Shown here in pieces: positions 7,744 to 16,461 of a stretch of 58,598 bases of DNA (the stretch's first letter is position 1; every line of letters starts with the position of its first letter). The stretch lies in the NCBI RefSeq assembly GCF_014764505.1, contig NZ_JACXWX010000030.1:1-58598 (forward strand), given 5' to 3'. Below the pieces are notes generated by a model, which saw only the letters and a list, made by a program, of their open reading frames with translations, ran no database searches and was not told the DNA's origin. The translations under genes were made by a program, and so were the position numbers. This DNA is from Phormidium tenue FACHB-886. Lineage in GTDB: Bacteria > Cyanobacteriota > Cyanobacteriia > Elainellales > Elainellaceae.

Positions 7744-8466
7744 TTAATTCATATTGTTGTCACCGATTAAGCGCTCAAACTCCGATTTGATGAGCGCATA
7801 ACACTCACAGCTAGTTGCTTCTAACCCGGCTCGATCCGTAAGGGTCATCTTGCCATATCGGTAGGAAATGAAGCCTGCATTTTGTAACCTGGCAGCGACC
7901 TCACTCACTCCCGCCCGCCGCACCCCCAGCATTTGCGACAAAAACTCGTGGGTCAGTGGAAATGTATCAGCTCCCACCCGGTCATGCGTCAACAGCAGCC
8001 AGCGGCAGCAGCGTTGTTCGATCGAATGCACCCGATTGCACACGGCAGACTGTGAAATGAAATTGAACAAGGCTTGGGTATAGCGATGCAGCATCTCATA
8101 GAGCGCTGTACCGGAGGTGACTTGAGCTCGAAAATCGGCTGGACGCATTCTCAGGGCATCACCAAGAACCTGCACCATCGCTACGCCTGGAATTTGTCTA
8201 GCTCCCAGAAAGATGGGTAGCCCTACCATGCCTTCATTGCCTACCGTTGCCACCTCGACCAGTTCGCCTTCTGAAGCCAGCGACAGCAGTGAGTAAACGC
8301 CACTTAACGGAAAATAAACAAATTCGATCGGCACGTTGGGCTGATAAAGCTCTTGTTTAAGGGGGAGGGAAACGGGTTCTAGATAAGGCTGCAGCCGTTC
8401 ATATTCCTCTCTGGGCAAGCTAGCCAAGAGCCGATTGTTGATAGGAGTTGGAAAGTCTTGGGACAC
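7744..8466 (-). CDS. Crp/Fnr-family transcriptional regulator
   Basis: A 240-residue protein. Residues about 30-130 form a cNMP-binding-type jellyroll (PLSGVYSLLSL, VATVGNEGMVGLP), and residues about 150-225 form a Crp-type winged helix-turn-helix (LTHEFLSQMLGVRRAGVSEV). The ligand pocket lacks the classical cAMP motif, as in many cyanobacterial members near receiver or CheB-type genes, so the ligand is unknown. The frame starts at GTG 8466; a TAGGAG lies about 25 bases further upstream, so the start is not certain. It is transcribed away from a CheB-like gene, and the 185-base space holds an NtcA/Crp-type palindrome that may control both. A closely similar gene was destroyed by IS6 about 1 kb away. 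Confidence 0.88.
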   Translation of the reverse strand: MSQDFPTPINNRLLASLPREEYERLQPYLEPVSLPLKQELYQPNVPIEFVYFPLSGVYSLLSLASEGELVEVATVGNEGMVGLPIFLGARQIPGVAMVQVLGDALRMRPADFRAQVTSGTALYEMLHRYTQALFNFISQSAVCNRVHSIEQRCCRWLLLTHDRVGADTFPLTHEFLSQMLGVRRAGVSEVAARLQNAGFISYRYGKMTLTDRAGLEATSCECYALIKSEFERLIGDNNMN

Positions 8467-8566
8467 AAATTTTATTGCCTGATTACGTCACTCCTATCTA
8501 ATAGAGTAACGCAGGATTAGGAGGGGGCACCTCTGGCGTAGGGAAGCATCGCTATGAACAAAGACT

Positions 8567-8606
8567 GTACAGGAGAGTACAATATCAGAAGCAGCGATTG
8601 TATAGT
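8567..8606 (+). promoter_or_regulatory. NtcA/Crp-type box and -10 element before the CheB-like gene
   Basis: GTA-N8-TAC (8567-8580), extended to TGTAC-N6-GTACA at 8566-8581, matches the NtcA consensus palindrome of cyanobacteria. TATAGT at 8601-8606 lies 20 bases downstream, close to the 22-23 bases typical of NtcA-activated promoters. The order box, -10, ATG 8652 fits activation of the CheB-like gene. Because the box is symmetric it could also serve the divergent Crp gene, possibly by autoregulation. Confidence 0.5.
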
Positions 8607-8627
8607 TCAGTACAATCGCTGCTTCTG
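8586..8627. repeat. Perfect 17-bp inverted repeat overlapping the promoter
   Basis: CAGAAGCAGCGATTGTA (8586-8602) and its exact complement (8611-8627) flank an 8-base loop. The proposed -10 element starts in the last bases of the left arm and extends into the loop. It may be an operator, an RNA hairpin in the 5' leader of the CheB-like gene, or a cruciform. It has no adjacent T-run. Confidence 0.7.
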
Positions 8628-8651
8628 GCAAGCTTCTCAAGATTGCACTCC

Positions 8652-9281
8652 ATGTCCCTGATTCAAATCCCGCAACAGCGCATTTTCTCTCACTTCCCGA
8701 ATATTGCGTTTCATGTGGTAGCACTAGCAGCTTCTATGGGTGGGTTAAAAGCAATTCACATCGTTTTGGCTACCTTGCCTGCTGATTTTCCAGCAGCGAT
8801 TCTAGTCGTTCAGCACCTCAGCCCTCACTTTCCCAGCCATCTGCCTGCAATCTTGAGCCAGCGAACGGCGCTACAGGTCAAGCCAGCCGCCACTGGAGAT
8901 ATTTTGCGTCCCAGCACTGTCTATGTTGCAGTTCCGGGTCGACACCTGCTGGTGCAACCAAGCGGTACACTCCTGCTCTCGGATGCTCCCAAAATGAATT
9001 TTGTTCGCCCTGCTGCCGATAAACTGTTCATGTCATTGGCAGCGACTTACAAGACAAGAGCGATCGCAGTCGTTCTTACGGGAACTAGCTCCGATGGTGC
9101 ACTAGGCGTGATATCGATTAAGAAGCATGGGGGCAGAGCGATCGCTCAGGATCAATTGACCTCTAAGTTCTTCCAGATGCCGAAAGCAGCAATTGCCACA
9201 GGTCAAGTAGATCGAGTGTTGCCCCTAGAGGAGATCGGCTCTACGTTAGTTCACCTGGTGGCATCAGAAGCCGTGGCGTAG
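8652..9281 (+). CDS. CheB-type methylesterase domain protein, no receiver
   Basis: A 209-residue stand-alone CheB methylesterase domain. The catalytic triad is visible as Ser28 in AASMGG, His55 in VVQHLSP and Asp148 in TSSDGALG, with spacing like that of enterobacterial CheB. The family hydrolyses glutamyl methyl esters of chemoreceptors. Without the regulatory receiver domain its activity must be controlled otherwise. The open frame reaches back to a TTG at 8598, but that lies in the promoter hairpin, so ATG 8652 is preferred although no strong ribosome-binding site is seen. No CheR or receptor gene is in the window. A separate receiver is encoded at 7009-7428. Confidence 0.85.
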   Translation: MSLIQIPQQRIFSHFPNIAFHVVALAASMGGLKAIHIVLATLPADFPAAILVVQHLSPHFPSHLPAILSQRTALQVKPAATGDILRPSTVYVAVPGRHLLVQPSGTLLLSDAPKMNFVRPAADKLFMSLAATYKTRAIAVVLTGTSSDGALGVISIKKHGGRAIAQDQLTSKFFQMPKAAIATGQVDRVLPLEEIGSTLVHLVASEAVA

Positions 9282-9421
9282 TAGATCAACTAACAATACC
9301 CAAAGCCTGTTTGGAGTGCATTGTAGAAACACTAAACTGAGCCGTGTTGTGACTCAGCTTCAATTTCCATGAGCTTGATAGCCCATCCGCAACAAATCCA
9401 GAGCTCCACGCCGCTCGAGGG

Positions 9422-9688
9422 GTGATGAAAGCAGATGAAACGCTGGCAGCAGAAACCGAATTACGACAGATTGAGTATTTGAATAATGTAATTCAGCAGG
9501 ATCACAAAAACATTAAGCGAATTACCAACCTGATAATGGAATTCAAGTCGCTCAATACGGCAAAAAGAACCTTGAATGGAATTGAGGCGATGAATATGAT
9601 TAGAAAAGGACAGGTGACGGAAATAGACCAAGGAAACAGTATTTCTCAAGCCAAGTTCATTAAAGCAATCTTTGATATTGCAGCTTAG
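9422..9688 (+). pseudogene. C-terminal remnant of a second IS6-type transposase
   Basis: About 88 codons match the end of the IS6 transposase at 5859-6170: ETELRQIEYLNNVIQQDH carries the last catalytic Glu, followed by GIEAMNMIRKGQVTEIDQGN and a final FIKAIFDIAA. The N-terminal two thirds are gone, and the expected terminal repeat (TTTTTGCGACACAACC) is not found downstream. Upstream, AGCTCCACG (9407-9415) is a trace of the preceding coding sequence. The two copies differ at many positions, so this is an older, separate insertion. Confidence 0.75.
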
Positions 9689-9811
9689 AAAAACACGAAC
9701 GATATCGCAATGCTCATAAGCTGCCTCAGCTCTGGTAAGCGATTGGGCAAAAGCTGTGTGGTTACTCAACTACTTTGGAGTAACCATTGGAGGAAACCTT
9801 TCTACTCGACC

Positions 9812-10468
9812 CTAATGATCCGGATTATTAGCTTGATTTCCTTTGCGTCGGGCCCAAGCAGTAATAACTGCGATCGCCAGCACCCCCACTATTGAAGCAC
9901 CTATCAATAGCTTCTCGCCCTGCAGAATACCTGCACCAACTGCCACAACGGGAGGTTTCACAATCACGATACTCAGTCCTAAAGCGCTCACGAATCGCTT
10001 CCAAGACATCCGGCTTAAACCAGCGGCATAGCAAATATAGTCAAAAAAGCTAGTCATCAAAGCACCCGTCATCAAGAAGAAATTGCCCTCAAGATATTTC
10101 TGGCTCCAGCGGTCGAGTCTCTCCATAAATCGTTCACCTACGAGACGCTGCACCGCTCCACGACCATAGCGACGGGCAATAAAAAAATTAGTAGCACAGG
10201 CAACAAAATCTGCGATCGCAATCACAACCAAACCCTGTGCAAATCCAAATAAAGCACCTGACAAAATCGCATAAGCTGTACCTGGCAAAGCAGGAACTAC
10301 GATACTAGTCAGCCTCAGCAACAGAATCATGAATGGTGCCCAGATGCCAAACTGAGCAACGTTGGTTCTGAGTTGATCAATGCCAACTCGATTAACAAAC
10401 CAAATTGCACTAGCAATTAGTATGACAACGAGACTAAACTCGAGAATTTTAGTGATTCTTTGCTGCAT
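9812..10468 (-). CDS. TVP38/TMEM64 (DedA-superfamily) membrane protein
   Basis: A 218-residue inner-membrane protein with an N-terminal hydrophobic helix (LVVILIASAIWF) and the core family region: LLRLTSIVVPALPGTAYAI, then SGALFG, followed by FIARRYGRG and FMTGALMTSFFDYICYAAG-type segments. The family is thought to include lipid scramblases or transporters that affect membrane homeostasis; the substrate here is unknown. The frame is open to TTG 10528, but ATG 10468 is more likely. It ends beside the IS6 remnant and is divergent from the P450 gene. Confidence 0.85.
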   Translation of the reverse strand: MQQRITKILEFSLVVILIASAIWFVNRVGIDQLRTNVAQFGIWAPFMILLLRLTSIVVPALPGTAYAILSGALFGFAQGLVVIAIADFVACATNFFIARRYGRGAVQRLVGERFMERLDRWSQKYLEGNFFLMTGALMTSFFDYICYAAGLSRMSWKRFVSALGLSIVIVKPPVVAVGAGILQGEKLLIGASIVGVLAIAVITAWARRKGNQANNPDH

Positions 10469-10720
10469 TGCAAGAACTCTATCTGCAATCAGATTGATTG
10501 TTGATTTACTGCAATAGTTATACCGCAATATTTCTTTTGGTGCGTCGGTTAATCTGGTCCCGCCTGAAATGACCTTGCCTTCGACAAAGCTTAATAGCTG
10601 TTGATCCAGTTCGCTAGCGGAGCTCCTGCAATCCTAGCCTCAGCAATGAGATAACATCTTTAATAGGTGGTGGATAAACAGTCTCACGATATTAAACCAG
10701 TTTAGAGAGGTGCAACCGCC

Positions 10721-12109
10721 ATGACGCAAGCAAAACCGAGAGCTTCAGGCAGCAACCCTACTACGGCTCAAATAAACCCGCTGACAAAGTCTCCCATATT
10801 GCAACGGCTGCAATGGGTTATTGATCCGGTCGGCTATATGGAGTCAGCGGCTCAACAACAGCCCGACATTTTTTCTGCCGAGATTATTGACTTTGGCGCT
10901 GATCTTGTCTTTGTTCACAATCCTCAAGCTATTCAATACATCCTAACGAGCGATCGTAAAGAGCTAAGTGCACCCGGAGAAATCAACGAGATTCTAGCTC
11001 CTCTGACGGGCAACACTTCTCTTTTTCTGTTAAGTGGTCATGCCCATCGCCGTCAGCGCCAGCTCCTAATGCCATCATTTCACGGCGAGCGGATGCGAAG
11101 CTATGCTCAGTTAATTACTGACCTGACGGAACAAACGATGAATCAGCTTTCCGTAGGTCAATCGTTTATTGCTCGCAGCACCATGCAGGCGGTTTCCCTC
11201 GAGGTGATTCTTCAAGCAGTATTTGGCGTGCGGGAGGGCGATCGCTATTTGCAGCTGCGAGATTTGACTCGCATCATGTCCGATGGGTTTAGTGCCCCAA
11301 TCTCTTCCTCAGTCCTGTTTTTTAAGGCATTGCAAAAGGATTGGGGCAACTGGACGCCTTGGGGTCGATTTTTACGGCTGCGACAACAGGTGGATAATTT
11401 GCTCTTTGCGGAAATTGCCGATCGGCGTGCCTATTGTGATCCAAACAGAACTGATATTCTGTCGTTAATGATTGCAGCACGAGACGAAAACGGCAATTCG
11501 ATGAGCGATCAGGAACTTCGCGATGAGTTAATAACGCTAATGCTGGCAGGACAGGATACTACTGTTTCTGCTTTAAGTTGGGCACTCTACTGGATTCACT
11601 CTCTACCGCATGTTCGTGAAAAACTTTTGCTGGAGCTAGATTCCGCAGATACCTCTGACCTCATGAACCTGACCAAATTACCCTATTTGAGTGCCATCTG
11701 CCAGGAGACGCTGCGGATTCATCCGATCGCCATGCTAACCTTTCCACGACGGGTTGAGCAGCCGATTGAACTATTGGGTTATAGGTTTAAACCGGGAACG
11801 GTGTTCGTTGGCTGCATTTACCTAGTGCATCAGCGTCCTGATATCTATCCAAATCCAAAGCAGTTCAAGCCAGAGCGATTTTTAGAGAACAAGTTTAGCG
11901 GTTCTGAATTTCTCCCCTTTGGGGGTGGAGCAAGACGCTGTATAGGGGAAGCGCTGGCGATTGTAGAGATGAAGCTAATTCTTGCTACACTGCTGTCTCG
12001 CTATGAGCTTGCACTGACGGAGACAAAGCCAGTATTACCGAAACGCCGCGGCGTAACTCTTGCCCCAGCAGGTGGCGTTCGCATGCGAATGCTTGGCAAG
12101 CGTGCTTAA
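10721..12109 (+). CDS. Cytochrome P450, CYP110-like
   Basis: A 462-residue soluble P450. The I-helix oxygen-activation motif is AGQDTTVSA, the ExxR motif is ETLR, and the haem loop is FLPFGGGARRCIGE with the proximal thiolate Cys407. Overall sequence and length fit the cyanobacterial CYP110 group, which hydroxylates fatty acids, alkanes or terpenes in characterised members. The substrate cannot be read from sequence. GAGAGG lies 11 bases before ATG 10721. No ferredoxin or terpene synthase gene is adjacent, so electrons must come from elsewhere. Confidence 0.92.
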   Translation: MTQAKPRASGSNPTTAQINPLTKSPILQRLQWVIDPVGYMESAAQQQPDIFSAEIIDFGADLVFVHNPQAIQYILTSDRKELSAPGEINEILAPLTGNTSLFLLSGHAHRRQRQLLMPSFHGERMRSYAQLITDLTEQTMNQLSVGQSFIARSTMQAVSLEVILQAVFGVREGDRYLQLRDLTRIMSDGFSAPISSSVLFFKALQKDWGNWTPWGRFLRLRQQVDNLLFAEIADRRAYCDPNRTDILSLMIAARDENGNSMSDQELRDELITLMLAGQDTTVSALSWALYWIHSLPHVREKLLLELDSADTSDLMNLTKLPYLSAICQETLRIHPIAMLTFPRRVEQPIELLGYRFKPGTVFVGCIYLVHQRPDIYPNPKQFKPERFLENKFSGSEFLPFGGGARRCIGEALAIVEMKLILATLLSRYELALTETKPVLPKRRGVTLAPAGGVRMRMLGKRA

Positions 12110-12158
12110 CCAGTACCCCGGTAGCGAGTTGAGGGATTTTGGTAGTCGGATGTACAAT

Positions 12159-12693
12159 TTAACTAAAATAGAGGCTCTTTAGCGCTGCCTGGAACCGTCG
12201 CACTGCACTCTCGGTGTTTTTGCCAAAATCTCCATCTACAAAGGTTTCTGGCAGCGGCTCACCGGGGATGTATTTGTTAGCAGGTTTACGAATAAATCAC
12301 TAACAGTCGTTGCAGCACATTCATCAACGAACCATAATTGCCAGTTTGTACAGTTGGTAACACGGCATGGATACTGGCAATCGGATTGAGAGGCTCTGGC
12401 GTTTTATCAGCGGGATAGGCGATCGCATTCCAGGTGTATGCGCCGACTTGTCCATTGGCGGGTTGAATGCCGTGAAACTGCTGAAATTCGACAACAGCGT
12501 TGGACATTTTGATATCAAATGTACTATGTACAGATCCATTGCTTGTCGTGCTCTTGAGATGAGCGTGGAGTACCAGAAATCTTTGCAAGAGAGTGACGTA
12601 AGGATCACAATCGGATTGTTTTGGCAACAGTAGTTCAACTAATTTTTTGACTGCTGCTGACGCAATTTAGTTAATAGAAACGAAATTAATCAT
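12159..12693 (-). pseudogene. Peptidoglycan-binding-domain gene with stop codon and frameshift
   Basis: AGGAG precedes ATG 12693. The frame reads MINFVSIN and hits TAA at codon 9, then continues open as IASAAVKKLVELLLPKQ. A first PG_binding_1-type repeat follows (YVTLLQRFLVLHAHLKS, then VVEFQQFHGIQPANGQVGAY). A second repeat begins (MNVLQRLLVIYS) but is cut by TAA near 12286. In the next frame it resumes as KPANKYIPGEPLPETFVDGD, then TESAVRRFQAAL, ending at 12159. One base removed near 12290 would restore the reading. With a nonsense codon and a frameshift this is a pseudogene, unless both are sequence errors. Intact relatives are small cell-wall-binding proteins with two such repeats. Confidence 0.8.
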
Positions 12694-12778
12694 GGTAGTC
12701 TCCTGGAAATTTGAGTTAATGAACTAAATAATGAATAGATAAAACCTATTGAATTGCAATTAGATGCAAAATTAAATC

Positions 12779-13087
12779 CTAAAGTCTTGCTGCCAACTGA
12801 TAGCGCCAGTTAATTGCACAGAGTTCGACATGGGGTTTAGGCACAATGGTTGTGCTGTAGTGTTCTCTAGCAACCTGGTAACGCCAGCTAAGGGCACGGG
12901 GTTTAACGTAAGGTTTGGGGCTGCTGGAGTATAAAGATAGCTGTGACTCCGATAAATGAGCTGCATGGTTGCGCTTGAGTGGGTAAAAAGAAGAGTGTGT
13001 AGAGAAATTGCAGTTCGAACGGTTCAGCATCAAGTTGCGTTGCAAAGCTTGCCCAACTAACTCAAAACCATTAAGCGATAAAACCAT
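12779..13087 (-). CDS. Small unknown protein, possibly frameshifted DUF4278-like
   Basis: ATG 13087 has AAGGAAG a few bases upstream and opens 102 codons. The C-terminal half carries two related segments, PRALSWRYQVA and CAINWRYQLA. In a second frame of the same DNA an ATG at 12966 begins MQLIYRSHSYLYTPAAP, which resembles the YRG-type start of cyanobacterial DUF4278 proteins, while the WRYQ repeats lie in the first frame. Either the 102-residue reading is genuine, or a DUF4278-like gene has suffered a frameshift around 12900-12930. Function unknown. It lies upstream of, and in line with, the peptidoglycan-binding pseudogene. Confidence 0.45.
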   Translation of the reverse strand: MVLSLNGFELVGQALQRNLMLNRSNCNFSTHSSFYPLKRNHAAHLSESQLSLYSSSPKPYVKPRALSWRYQVAREHYSTTIVPKPHVELCAINWRYQLAARL

Positions 13088-13745
13088 TTTCTATGACTTC
13101 CTTAAGCGCGATCGTTAGCAACGTAACGCAACATGCTAGATCGGTTACTAACCCATACCTCATTTGCCTAGAGGATGTCTTTTCTGGCTGAGCTATCACT
13201 TTTTACTCTACTCAAAAACTATAAATTAAATGTCAACCCCCTTGAGATAGAGAATCTAGTCTAATTAATATAAATATTACTTCTACATTGAAATACGAAC
13301 GCTGAAGTTTAATTCACACCTGCCTTTTGTGGAGGATTGAATACTGTGCGCTGATTCGCTTAAGGTATACCATAGGCTAAGTTTGATCACTGCAGTTTGG
13401 CTGCTGTATTCACCTTATGGTCGGAGCGGTGAGCGTTAGCCGACGTCTTTCACTTCTGTTTCAGACTGTTTCAGATTTTATGATTTTGCTTATTAGCCTA
13501 CCGAGCGCTGCTGTCCAGAATAGATCAACCTGTTCGGGTAGCTTGCATCAGTGCTGCCAGCGGCTTAAAGCAGCTTCAAAGCCTCGCTTTTACCTAGCTG
13601 CATCCTGCATTCAGCTCTATCCCCTGTCCCTCGTGCCGATCGTCATTAATCTATTACTCCATCAACGCCTAAAGCTTCGCTTGCTCCTTTGATTAAGGTT
13701 GCTTTGGAAGACATCCTTTCGAGTAGTTCTACAGAAATCCCTGTC
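13088..13745. other. Long intergenic region before the sigma factor gene
   Basis: About 650 bases. The first part (13190-13290) is AT-rich. A plus-strand frame at 13417-13692 has no recognisable family or ribosome-binding site and is not accepted as a gene. The region probably holds the promoter of the sigma/anti-sigma pair, but no motif was convincing. Confidence 0.35.
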
Positions 13746-14330
13746 ATGCCTTCTGAGCAATCTGGCAACCCAGAGAAAACCCTTCTGAATCAGACAGATG
13801 CAGAAGTGTATCTTGCCCTTAAAGCAGGTCAATCTGCTGCACTTGGCATTCTATACGATCGTCATGCGGGCTTAGTCTACGGCTTAGCGCTAAAAATACT
13901 GGGCAACCCCCAAGAAGCAGAAGATCTAACTCAAGACATTTTTGTGAATCTGTCTAGAACTGCTGCCTATCAACCCAGCCGAGGATCGTTGAGAACATTT
14001 TTAGCAATCCTCACCCGTTCGCGTTCGATCGATCGCGTCCGGTCGCGTAGTGCAGCTCTGTCTCTTCTAAAACGCTGGAAGACGAACACTAGCGGGGTAA
14101 GTGCGTCTCCCTATGAGCAAGTGTCTCAGGCAGAACGATCGCAAGAAGTCCAGACAGCACTGGCACAACTGTCTGATCAGGAACAGCAGATTCTAAAGCT
14201 GGCTTATTACGATGGTCTTAGTCAATCAGCAATTGCTGATCGGCTGGGGCTGCCTTTGGGTACAGTCAAAGCGCGATCGAGGCGGGGACTGCTCAAACTA
14301 CGCCAAACGCTCACCAATTACATTCAATAA
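13746..14330 (+). CDS. ECF-type RNA polymerase sigma factor
   Basis: An ECF (group IV) sigma factor of about 194 residues. Region 2 is visible as LYDRHAGLVYGLALKILGN with EAEDLTQDIF, and region 4 as the HTH LAYYDGLSQSAIADRLGLP followed by GTVKARSRRGL. These bind the -10 and -35 elements of target promoters. The frame is open back to TTG 13689; ATG 13746 is chosen because the conserved part starts just after it, but the start is not decided by a ribosome-binding site. The RskA-like anti-sigma gene begins 8 bases after the stop, a standard regulatory pair. It resembles the SigK/RpoE-type factors that respond to envelope or oxidative stress. Confidence 0.88.
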   Translation: MPSEQSGNPEKTLLNQTDAEVYLALKAGQSAALGILYDRHAGLVYGLALKILGNPQEAEDLTQDIFVNLSRTAAYQPSRGSLRTFLAILTRSRSIDRVRSRSAALSLLKRWKTNTSGVSASPYEQVSQAERSQEVQTALAQLSDQEQQILKLAYYDGLSQSAIADRLGLPLGTVKARSRRGLLKLRQTLTNYIQ

Positions 14331-14338
14331 CCACTATT

Positions 14339-15127
14339 ATGGCTAGGTCGATGCTTCCAGAACACTTACAGCTCCTCATAGCAGGGTATGTCCTGGGCGA
14401 CCTTGATGACGTTGAGGCGGCAGATTTTGAACAACTGCTGGCAACAGAACCAGCGATCGCTGAAGAAGTGGCGCAGGTGCAGAAGGCGCTAGAGCTAACT
14501 TACGACCCCCCAAAAGTAGAGCCACCCGCTCATCTGCGGGATGCGATTTTGGCTGCCTATGCTCATGAGTCTGTAGCTGCTCAGCAGTCTACCCCTCAAA
14601 AGCTTTCGGTCGCTGCCGGAGCCAACAAGAAACCTTTTCCTTGGGGCAAATTGCTTGGAGCAGCAGCAGCAGCAGCGATCGCTGCATTAGGAATCAGCAA
14701 CTACCGCCTTTGGCAAACTTTGCAGGCGATCCAGACCCAGCCCACTGAAGCCGAACAAAGCGATGACTCAATCGCCTATACCCTACAAGCTACTGCACCG
14801 GCTAATGCAGCTTCTGCAAGCGTTTTGGTCAACCCCAGCCGTTTAGAGGCTACTCTAGATGTCGAGAATTTGCCCGCCTTGCCTCCTGGAAAAGTCTATG
14901 TCCTATGGACGGTGCTAAAGCAAAATGCTCCCTTTACCGCAGATTCAAAGGAAGCCATCTTGACGGAGGTGTTTACCGTAGATGCTCAGGGAAATCGTTT
15001 GCGAACGATCGCTGTCCCGGATGTCTATCGGTCTAGAGAATGGGTTGCTAAACTTGCGGTCACGGTAGAGGATGCAGCAGCACCGCAAAAGCACACAGGA
15101 AAACCAATCCTCATTACACAGCTTTAA
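14339..15127 (+). CDS. RskA-like membrane anti-sigma factor
   Basis: A 262-residue partner of the preceding sigma factor. The N-terminal cytoplasmic anti-sigma domain (HLQLLIAGYVLGDLDDVEA) lacks a HisxxxCysxxCys zinc motif. One membrane helix follows at about residues 103-122 (LGAAAAAAIAALGIS). The C-terminal extracytoplasmic RskA domain spans about residues 155-262 (LPALPPGKVYVLW, then VPDVYRSREWVAKLAVTVED). Members hold the sigma factor at the membrane until proteolysis releases it. The 8-base gap indicates co-transcription. No site protease gene is nearby. Confidence 0.85.
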   Translation: MARSMLPEHLQLLIAGYVLGDLDDVEAADFEQLLATEPAIAEEVAQVQKALELTYDPPKVEPPAHLRDAILAAYAHESVAAQQSTPQKLSVAAGANKKPFPWGKLLGAAAAAAIAALGISNYRLWQTLQAIQTQPTEAEQSDDSIAYTLQATAPANAASASVLVNPSRLEATLDVENLPALPPGKVYVLWTVLKQNAPFTADSKEAILTEVFTVDAQGNRLRTIAVPDVYRSREWVAKLAVTVEDAAAPQKHTGKPILITQL

Positions 15128-15441
15128 CAGTATTACACCGCTTTATTACACAGCTTTAACTGTGTAACGCTTTCTAGCACCCTATTTTTTACCGCAGCGC
15201 AAAACCTTCTACAGGTTTTTGTTGCTAGAACACATTTTCATCCAGAATACTGTCCTCTCTCTGGATAGACGATTGTATTAGATAGAACATTTATATTCAG
15301 ACTGATGCCTTTCTAGAGCTAAAGTTCTCAAAACCCACAGCAAAGCAAGGAACAAAGTTTTAGAAGTCATCTTGCTCAGAGGTACTCAAGGTTAGGTCTT
15401 GGGAGCTTCTCTGTAGCTATCTATCACACAGGGAGGAAGAA
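15128..15441. other. Intergenic with a weak terminator-like hairpin
   Basis: A hairpin TTACACAG (15146-15153) / CTGTGTAA (15160-15167) lies 20 bases after the anti-sigma stop. A run of T at about 15185 is not directly adjacent, so termination is only possible. The sequence TTACACAGCTTTAAC at 15146-15160 also repeats the last bases of the anti-sigma gene. The remainder is the leader of the stress-protein gene, ending in a strong GGGAGGAAGAA site. Confidence 0.4.
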
Positions 15442-15987
15442 ATGGCTGTTGATCAACAGAAACGCGCGTTTGGAATATTCTCAGACCTTAAAAGCGCAGA
15501 AGAATCGCTTAAGACATTAAATAACTCTCAGTTTGCAATGGAGAAGATTTCTGTTGTTGGTAGAGATTTGGACAGTAAAGACGAATCAGTAGTAGGTAAT
15601 GTTGAAGTAAGCGATCGGATCAACAATACCAAAATTGATACTGCAAATGATGCAATTGGTGATACTGCCACTGTGAGTGCAACTGGATTCACAATGTTGG
15701 GGTTAACTAGCTTAGCGTTACCTGGTCTTGGAGCCGTGCTAGCAGCGGGGAGCCTTGGGGCAGCCATTGCAGCCACCATTGTCGGCGGCGGCGTTGCAGC
15801 AGCAGCAGAAAATAATATAATCAAAGCGCTAACTAACATCGGCGTTCCTAAATCTCAGGCGGATCACTACAGCAGTCGTCTACAGCAGGGAGATTACCTG
15901 GTTATGGTAGAGGGAACAGAGGATGACATCCGCCAGGCAGAAGCAGTTTTTCGCGATCGTGGAATCGCAGACTGGAGCGTTTACTAA
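15442..15987 (+). CDS. General stress protein 17M-like protein
   Basis: A 181-residue protein with a strong ribosome-binding site (GGGAGG). The N-terminal fold (KRAFGIFSDLKSAEESLKTL, then NSQFAMEKISVVGRD) matches the YflT/GS17M heat-induced stress domain. A central glycine/alanine-rich hydrophobic stretch (LTSLALPGLGAVLAAGSLGA and following) could insert in a membrane. The C-terminus (DYLVMVEGTEDDIRQAEAVF) repeats the ferredoxin-like half. Such proteins accumulate under stress with unknown biochemistry. It stands downstream of the sigma/anti-sigma pair and could be a target (inference). Confidence 0.75.
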   Translation: MAVDQQKRAFGIFSDLKSAEESLKTLNNSQFAMEKISVVGRDLDSKDESVVGNVEVSDRINNTKIDTANDAIGDTATVSATGFTMLGLTSLALPGLGAVLAAGSLGAAIAATIVGGGVAAAAENNIIKALTNIGVPKSQADHYSSRLQQGDYLVMVEGTEDDIRQAEAVFRDRGIADWSVY

Positions 15988-16461
15988 ACAGTTGCTAGAC
16001 AGGGAAAGCAGGCTTGAAAGCTGAAAAGACCAGCAGGATTGCATTACTCTATCTTTTCGGCAGCATGCTTCCCTCGTCAAATCACCTCTTGATAGTACGG
16101 ACAAAAGAACTAGTACGGACAAAAGAACACTGTTGTCATTACAACTCGATCTATACAGTTTAGTAAGGACAGCAGACCGTGGACGTTTTGGCAATGCCTC
16201 ACTTCATCGGGAGCAAAAAGTTAACTTTATAGGTAGAACAGGTAAGATAAAGCGCTGTTAGCTTGAAGCGCAAAGCTGGATATATTTACTGGATATACTT
16301 AATAGAGATGGAGCCAGGACCGGAGCCAGAGATGGGTTGGGCTGGCTATGAAACAATGATCTAGTTACCTGAAACAGATTTTGAACACTGCTCTCAGAAA
16401 TTGAAACTCGCTTAACCTGTATAAGTCGAAGTGACCTATAAGATGAAGCAACTGGGGTAAA
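15988..16461. other. Intergenic, no gene recognised
   Basis: A 474-base space between the stress protein gene and the end of the convergent hybrid kinase gene. It contains the 18-bp tandem duplication listed separately. No terminator, RNA gene or convincing reading frame was seen. Confidence 0.4.
16093..16128. repeat. 18-bp exact tandem duplication
   Basis: TAGTACGGACAAAAGAAC occurs twice in direct succession (16093-16110, 16111-16128). No other copies were noticed. It may be replication slippage. Confidence 0.7.

Noticed and set aside
8652-8680. tRNA T-loop-like sequence (GATTCAAATCCC)
   Set aside because: No acceptor, D or anticodon stem could be built around it; it lies inside the CheB-like coding region.
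13417-13692. 91-codon plus-strand frame before the sigma factor gene
   Set aside because: No ribosome-binding site, odd Cys/Leu/Ser-rich composition and no family resemblance; more likely a leader or promoter region.
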